Positions 58,300-64,000 of a DNA stretch of 64,000 nucleotides are shown here, one piece after another (the stretch's first letter is position 1; every line of letters starts with the position of its first letter). The notes under the pieces were generated by a model. The model ran no database searches and was not told where the DNA came from. It worked only from the letters and a program-made list of their open reading frames with translations. The position numbers and the translations under genes are program-made. This DNA comes from Pseudomonas putida. Lineage in GTDB: Bacteria; Pseudomonadota; Gammaproteobacteria; Pseudomonadales; Pseudomonadaceae. The stretch spans positions 281,937 through 345,936 of the forward strand of contig NZ_JANHLK010000005.1 in assembly GCF_028682635.1 (NCBI RefSeq). Reading direction: 5' to 3'.

Positions 58300-59358
58300 A
58301 TGACGCAGATTTCCGAACGCCTTCTGGTCCAGGCCCACCTCGACGCCAAGCAGCCCAAGCCGCTGACCGCCGAAGAGGAGGCCTATTACCGTGCTGCCAT
58401 CGCCGCCGAGCTCAAGGCTCAGGACGCGGTGCTGGTGGCTCACTTCTATTGCGATCCGGTTATTCAGGCCCTGGCCGAAGAAACCGGTGGCTGTGTCTCC
58501 GACTCGCTTGAGATGGCTCGCTTCGGCAACGCCCACCCGGCCAAGACCGTGGTGGTCGCAGGGGTGAAATTCATGGGCGAGACGGCCAAGATCCTCAACC
58601 CCGAAAAACGCATCCTGATGCCGACCCTGGAAGCGACCTGCTCGCTTGACCTCGGGTGCCCGGTCGATGAGTTTTCCGCGTTCTGCGACCAGCATCCGGA
58701 GCGTACGGTGGTGGTTTACGCCAATACCTCGGCGGCGGTCAAAGCCCGCGCGGACTGGGTGGTGACGTCGAGCTGTGCGCTGGAAATCGTCGAAAGCCTG
58801 ATGGATAACGGCGAAACCATCATCTGGGGGCCGGACAAGCACCTGGGCACCTACATTCAGCGTCAGACCGGTGCCGACATGCTGCTGTGGGACGGTGCCT
58901 GCATCGTTCACGAAGAGTTCAAGTCCAAGCAGCTCGAAGACATGAAGGCGCTGTATCCAGATGCGGCGATCCTGGTGCACCCGGAGTCGCCGACCTCGGT
59001 GATCGAGTTGGCCGATGCCGTGGGCTCCACCAGTCAGTTGATTGCAGCGGCACAGAGCCTGCCGAACAAGACCCTGATTGTCGCCACCGACCGCGGTATC
59101 TTCTACAAGATGCAGCAGTTGTGCCCGGACAAGGTCTTTATCGAGGCGCCAACGGCCGGTAACGGCGCGGCATGCCGCAGTTGCGCGCATTGCCCCTGGA
59201 TGGCGATGAACACCCTTGAGCGCACGCTCAAGAGCTTGAAGGAGGGGACGAACGAGATCTTTGTTGATCCGGCGTTGATTCCGCAGGCGATTCGGCCGTT
59301 GAAGCGGATGCTCGACTTCACCCAGGCGGCGCGGATGAAGCTGGCCGGGAACGCCTGA
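58300..59358 (+). CDS. nadA: quinolinate synthase A
   Basis: 4Fe-4S enzyme that condenses iminoaspartate and DHAP to quinolinate in NAD synthesis. 352 residues. Cluster ligands in [16 protein letters not shown] and the C-terminal [14 protein letters not shown]-binding HFYCDPVIQ near the N-terminus. Follows tRNA-Lys directly. Confidence 0.97.
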   Translation: MTQISERLLVQAHLDAKQPKPLTAEEEAYYRAAIAAELKAQDAVLVAHFYCDPVIQALAEETGGCVSDSLEMARFGNAHPAKTVVVAGVKFMGETAKILNPEKRILMPTLEATCSLDLGCPVDEFSAFCDQHPERTVVVYANTSAAVKARADWVVTSSCALEIVESLMDNGETIIWGPDKHLGTYIQRQTGADMLLWDGACIVHEEFKSKQLEDMKALYPDAAILVHPESPTSVIELADAVGSTSQLIAAAQSLPNKTLIVATDRGIFYKMQQLCPDKVFIEAPTAGNGAACRSCAHCPWMAMNTLERTLKSLKEGTNEIFVDPALIPQAIRPLKRMLDFTQAARMKLAGNA

Positions 59359-59386
59359 GATCTATCAGGCAGGTCGCATAAAAACT

Positions 59387-59474
59387 GTGGGAGCGGGCTT
59401 GCTCGCGAAGAGGGCGTATCAGTCGACATAGATGTTGCCTGACACGCGCTCTTCGCGAGCAAGCCCGCTCCCAC
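59387..59474. repeat. inverted REP pair
   Basis: GTGGGAGCGGGCTTGCTCGCGA and inverted copy, between convergent nadA and the RDD gene. Confidence 0.9.
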
Positions 59475-59496
59475 ACTGGTTTGTGCTTACCGGAAA

Positions 59497-59985
59497 TTAT
59501 TTGGTCTTCTTCGGGATCCGCACCAGCTGGGTATTGGAATACATGTCATGCCAGCTGCGTTTCTGCTTGTCGAACAGCGACCAGAGGAACCCCAGGCCCA
59601 CGCACAGCAACGATGCGATCGACACCACAAAGCGCAACAGCGCCTGCCACAGGCTGATGGACGAGCCATCGGCATTCTGTACGCGCACGCCCCACACCTG
59701 CATGCCCAGGGTCTGGCCTGAGTAAGTCCAGAACTTGGCGAAGAAGCCGAACAGCACGAACAACAGCACCGTCGACAGCAGAGGATCGCCATCAAGCGCG
59801 CCCGCTTCGGTGAGGGTGCGCATTTTCTCTTCGCCGATGATCGCCATCTGGATCATCTTGTAGACACCGCTGGTGACGATCAGCAGGGCGGTGCACAGCA
59901 GGAAGTCATAGAACATCGCTGCCAGGCGACGACCCAGGCCGACGGCGGGGAAGTTGCCCTGGGGTTTGAGCAGGTGTTTCGACAT
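59497..59985 (-). CDS. RDD family membrane protein
   Basis: 162 residues from ATG 59985. RDD signature LGRRLAAMFYDFLLCTALL with the Arg-Asp pair, two or three TM helices, and the motif SGQTLGMQVWGVRV. Function unknown. Not linked to a MoxR cluster, unlike the RDD protein at 17260. Confidence 0.82.
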   Translation of the reverse strand: MSKHLLKPQGNFPAVGLGRRLAAMFYDFLLCTALLIVTSGVYKMIQMAIIGEEKMRTLTEAGALDGDPLLSTVLLFVLFGFFAKFWTYSGQTLGMQVWGVRVQNADGSSISLWQALLRFVVSIASLLCVGLGFLWSLFDKQKRSWHDMYSNTQLVRIPKKTK

Positions 59986-60033
59986 GGCAGCCTCTGGGCA
60001 CAAAAAGAAGCCATTTTACGGATTTACGCGCAC

Positions 60034-60068
60034 AAAAAAGCCCCTGATGTCACCATCAGGGGCTTTTT
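60034..60068. terminator. bidirectional terminator after the cold-shock gene
   Basis: AAAAAGCCCCTGATG / CATCAGGGGCTTTTT, perfect stem with a four-base loop; ends the cold-shock mRNA on the minus strand. Confidence 0.92.
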
Positions 60069-60080
60069 CGTTACAGAAGA

Positions 60081-60293
60081 TTAGGCTTCTGCTTGTACTT
60101 CGTCAGCCTGCATGCCTTTCTGGCCCTGCACGGCGACGAAAGTCACTTTCTGGCCTTCTTTCAGGCTCTTGAAGCCGTTGCCCTGGATGGCGCGGAAATG
60201 CACGAACAGATCCGGACCGCTTTCAGGAGTGATAAAACCAAAACCTTTCTCGTCGTTAAACCACTTGACGGTACCGCTCTGACGTTGGGACAT
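60081..60293 (-). CDS. cold-shock protein (CspA family)
   Basis: 70 residues. RNP1 GFGFI and RNP2 LFVHF with the leading [14 protein letters not shown] chaperone; whether it is cold-inducible is not visible. A long A+T-rich leader upstream is usual for cold-shock mRNAs. Confidence 0.95.
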   Translation of the reverse strand: MSQRQSGTVKWFNDEKGFGFITPESGPDLFVHFRAIQGNGFKSLKEGQKVTFVAVQGQKGMQADEVQAEA

Positions 60294-60695
60294 TTCTTAT
60301 TTCCTTTGACGCAAAAAATTAATGACAGTCTCTTTCTCATGAAAGAGTACTGGGGCTGGTTGCAGGAGAGTAAGAAGACGTCGAACGGGATGTAGCTAAC
60401 TTGTAGGCTACTGCCCAGGTCACGATTCCAAGCGACCCATGCAAACACAGTGAACAAACTCTACGCCAACTACGGGAGAAAAAACAAGCCCTCTGGAAGC
60501 CCCGGATTTGCTCAGGTTCCTGCCACCCCTGACAACTAGCCCGGGCTTATGCACTGGCGGCGTTCAAATGTTTTCGATCGTTATAAGCAAAGTTCATAAT
60601 CGAAGCTTAGAGCCAAACGATGCACTATTTTATGGCGGTTGCGTTACACATTAGTGCAGTGTAAGAGCAACCGCGTTACTTATAGGAACAGTCAA
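60294..60695. other. intergenic region between gcvT and the cold-shock gene
   Basis: 402 bp on the minus-strand path. It is A+T-richer, as expected for a cold-shock 5' leader, and I find no ORF with coding character. A hairpin GGTTGCGTTACAC / GTGTAAGAGCAACC lies at 60637-60672, next to the gcvT end. Confidence 0.45.
60637..60672 (-). terminator. possible terminator of the gcv transcript
   Basis: Imperfect 13-14-bp stem just after gcvT on the minus strand, without a clear T-run. May be a weak or rho-dependent end. Confidence 0.35.
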
Positions 60696-61820
60696 TCAGC
60701 CGCGATAGTAGCGTTGTGGAACAAATGGCATTTTGCTTACAAGCAAAGCCACTTTTTTCCCACGGACGATTGCCCATACCGGTGTGTCGAGGGCGATGTA
60801 GGCGCTGTCGACGTAACCCATGGCCAACGGGCCGCCCAGGGTCGGTCCGAAGCCGCCGCTGCACACGCTGCCGATGATCTCGCCGGCTTCGTTGACGATT
60901 TCCGCGCCTTCGCGCACCGGGGTGCGTTCCTGCGGTAGCAGGCCAACGCGCTTGCGGGTAACACCGCCTTGTTGCTGGGCGAATACATTTTCAGCGCCAG
61001 GGAAGCCACCGGCGCGCGCACCGTCAGCACGACGTGGCTTGGAGATGGCCCACAACAGGCTGGCTTCGATCGGGGTGGTCTCGGTGTTCATGTCGTGGCC
61101 GTACAGGCACAGGCCGGCTTCCAGGCGCAGCGAGTCACGCGCGCCGAGGCCGATGGCCGCCACTTCAGGTTCGGCCAACAGGGCTCGGGCCAGGGCTTCG
61201 GCGCTGGCGGCAGGAACCGAGATTTCAAAACCGTCTTCACCGGTGTAACCCGAGCGGCTGACAAAGCAGTCCACGCCCAGCAGGTTCACGCGGGCGAACT
61301 GCATGAAGGTCATCTTTGCCACTTCTGGCGCCAGACGTGCCAGCACGGTCACGGCGGCCGGACCTTGCAGGGCGAGCAGGGCGCGTTCTTCGAACAGCGG
61401 CTCGATAGTGCACTGGTCGCCGATGTGCTTGCGCAGGTGGGCCAGGTCCTGGTCCTTGCACGCGGCATTGACCACCAGGAACAGTTCGTCGTTGCCCAGG
61501 TTGGCGACCATCAGGTCGTCGAGGATGCCACCGCTCTCGTTGGTGAACATCGCGTAGCGTTGCATGCCCACTGGCAGGTCGATGATGTCCACGGGCACCA
61601 GGGTTTCCAGGGCCTTGGCGGCATTGGCGCCGGTCAGGCGGATCTGGCCCATGTGCGAGACATCGAACAGGCCGGCCTGCTCGCGGGTGTGCTGGTGTTC
61701 TTTCATCACGCCCAGTGGGTATTGCACCGGCATGTCATAGCCGGCGAACGGCACCATGCGCGCGCCCAGTTCGATGTGCAGGGCGTGCAACGGTGTTTTC
61801 AACAGTTGTTCGGTGGACAT
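60696..61820 (-). CDS. gcvT: glycine cleavage T protein (aminomethyltransferase)
   Basis: Transfers the methylene group of glycine to THF. 374 residues from ATG 61820 with AGGAG 6 nt before it. N-terminal GARMVPFAGYDMPVQYP and DVSHMGQI, folate-binding Asp region LKQ-like, C-terminal GPTLGGPLAMGYV. Read together with sdaA. Confidence 0.97.
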   Translation of the reverse strand: MSTEQLLKTPLHALHIELGARMVPFAGYDMPVQYPLGVMKEHQHTREQAGLFDVSHMGQIRLTGANAAKALETLVPVDIIDLPVGMQRYAMFTNESGGILDDLMVANLGNDELFLVVNAACKDQDLAHLRKHIGDQCTIEPLFEERALLALQGPAAVTVLARLAPEVAKMTFMQFARVNLLGVDCFVSRSGYTGEDGFEISVPAASAEALARALLAEPEVAAIGLGARDSLRLEAGLCLYGHDMNTETTPIEASLLWAISKPRRADGARAGGFPGAENVFAQQQGGVTRKRVGLLPQERTPVREGAEIVNEAGEIIGSVCSGGFGPTLGGPLAMGYVDSAYIALDTPVWAIVRGKKVALLVSKMPFVPQRYYRG

Positions 61821-61856
61821 ATTCAACTCCTGGAGAAGTGTGCAGATGAGCGCGCA

Positions 61857-63233
<1,377 letters not shown>

Positions 63234-63287
63234 GGTTGTTCTCCGGTTTCTTGTTATAGGAATTGGCGCAAATCTTGTGGAGATCCT

Positions 63288-63390
63288 GTAGGAGCTGGCT
63301 TGTCGGGTCGCCGCATCGCAGCGAAGGCGGTGTGTCAGGCAACAGTTGTGTCGGCTGATATTCCGTCTTCGCTGGCAAGCCAGCTCCTAC
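63288..63390. repeat. inverted REP pair with a disrupted half
   Basis: The right half is a normal GCTGGCAAGCCAGCTCCTAC. In the left half the usual GGCTTGCCAGCGA is broken by about 15 extra bases (TCGGGTCGCCGCATC). Located between gcvP and sdaA. Confidence 0.8.
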
Positions 63391-63444
63391 AGGGGGGAGC
63401 GGTGTTCGTGGAAGTGGGGGCGGGTAAACCCGCCCCCCATTCGT

Positions 63445-64000
63445 TTAAGCGTAGCTTTCGATCGATGGGCAGGCGCAGACCAGGTTGCGATCACCGAAGA
63501 CGTTGTCCACACGACCGACCGGCGGCCAGTATTTGCCTTCGATCAGCGACGCTACCGGGTAAACCGCTTGCTCACGGCTGTACGGATGCGACCACTCGCC
63601 GACGATTTCCGCCGCGGTGTGCGGGGCGTTCTTCAGCGGGTTGTCGTCCTTGTCCAGCGTGCCGTTTTCCACTGCGCGGATTTCTTCGCGGATGCGGATC
63701 ATGGCGTCGCAGAAGCGGTCCAGTTCTTCCCTGGATTCGCTTTCGGTCGGCTCGATCATCAGGGTGCCGGCCACCGGGAAGGACATGGTCGGGGCGTGGA
63801 AGCCAAAATCGATCAGGCGCTTGGCCACGTCATCGACGCTGATGCCGCTGCTGTCTTTCAATGGGCGCAGGTCGAGGATGCATTCATGCGCGACCAGGCC
63901 GTTGCTGCCGGTGTAGAGCACTGGGTAGTGCTCTTCCAGGCGACGGGAAATGTAGTTGGCGTTGAGGATTGCCAGCTGCGAAGCACGCTTGAGTCCCGCG
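63445..64000 (-). CDS. gcvP: glycine dehydrogenase (decarboxylating), P protein, C-terminal part
   Basis: C-terminal 185 codons; the gene runs off the right edge. Ends in [10 protein letters not shown] and has the P-protein motifs [41 protein letters not shown] and [12 protein letters not shown]. First enzyme of glycine cleavage. The PLP lysine lies beyond the window. Confidence 0.97.
   Translation of the reverse strand, partial: AGLKRASQLAILNANYISRRLEEHYPVLYTGSNGLVAHECILDLRPLKDSSGISVDDVAKRLIDFGFHAPTMSFPVAGTLMIEPTESESREELDRFCDAMIRIREEIRAVENGTLDKDDNPLKNAPHTAAEIVGEWSHPYSREQAVYPVASLIEGKYWPPVGRVDNVFGDRNLVCACPSIESYA

Noticed and set aside
63234..63444. Glycine riboswitch for gcv genes
   Set aside because: Interval holds only a REP pair and a ribosome-binding region; the true operon start lies outside the window.

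Overview
This window reads as chromosomal DNA of a fluorescent-group Pseudomonas, base-rich in G+C. Reasons: gene order follows P. aeruginosa blocks that I recall (fumarase–sadC–ferredoxin reductase–pyk–PilZ–DUF58/MoxR–sbcB–mvaT–purU–Pct chemoreceptor; dciA–secA–argJ–GST–mutT–sensor kinase–panE–yajQ–mscS; oprD–HIT–slyX–cold shock–dps–aspS–yebC–ruvCAB–ybgC–tolQRAB–pal–cpoB–queE–queC–tRNA-Lys), MvaT and OprD are Pseudomonas-specific, and nine paired REP palindromes of Pseudomonas type lie between genes. Most of the window is core genome.

Layout. 1-5.1 kb: the start of a DctB-like sensor kinase (cut by the window edge), class I fumarase with a strong hairpin in its leader, a SadC-type diguanylate cyclase and an overlapping ferredoxin reductase. 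5.1-8.6 kb: an accessory patch. An enoyl-CoA hydratase gene survives only as its first codons, followed by a REP pair, a copied fragment of the pyk 3' end, and two paralogous, A+T-richer genes for seven-repeat delta-60 (DUF5122) beta-propeller proteins. Each has upstream a near-identical palindrome of the CT-N12-AG las/rhl (lux-box) type. 8.6-28.8 kb: pyk, a lipoprotein, a PilZ protein, a six-gene membrane cluster (RDD, SpoIIM, DUF4129, DUF4350, MoxR, DUF58), exonuclease I, mvaT, purU, a three-gene envelope glycan/lipid module, an amino-acid-type chemoreceptor, a HerA-like ATPase and dciA. 29-40.3 kb: secA, argJ, a GST, a Nudix-ThiE fusion, cobalamin adenosyltransferase, an orphan sensor kinase, panE, yajQ, mscS. 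40.3-48.4 kb: OprD porin, a gene-free stretch of about 0.9 kb with hairpins, HIT protein, slyX, a membrane-anchored cold-shock protein, dps, RHH and FmdB-type small proteins, aspS, yebC. 48.5-59.4 kb: ruvCAB, the complete Tol-Pal operon, queE/queC, tRNA-Lys, nadA. 59.4-64 kb: RDD protein, cold-shock protein, gcvT, sdaA and the 3' part of gcvP (running off the right edge).

The most interesting part is 5.1-8.6 kb: it looks like a horizontally acquired or rearranged cassette inserted between ferredoxin reductase and pyk, with duplicated pyk terminators and a putative quorum-sensing (LuxR-family) operator in front of each propeller gene. No luxI or luxR gene is in the window, so the regulator would have to be elsewhere.
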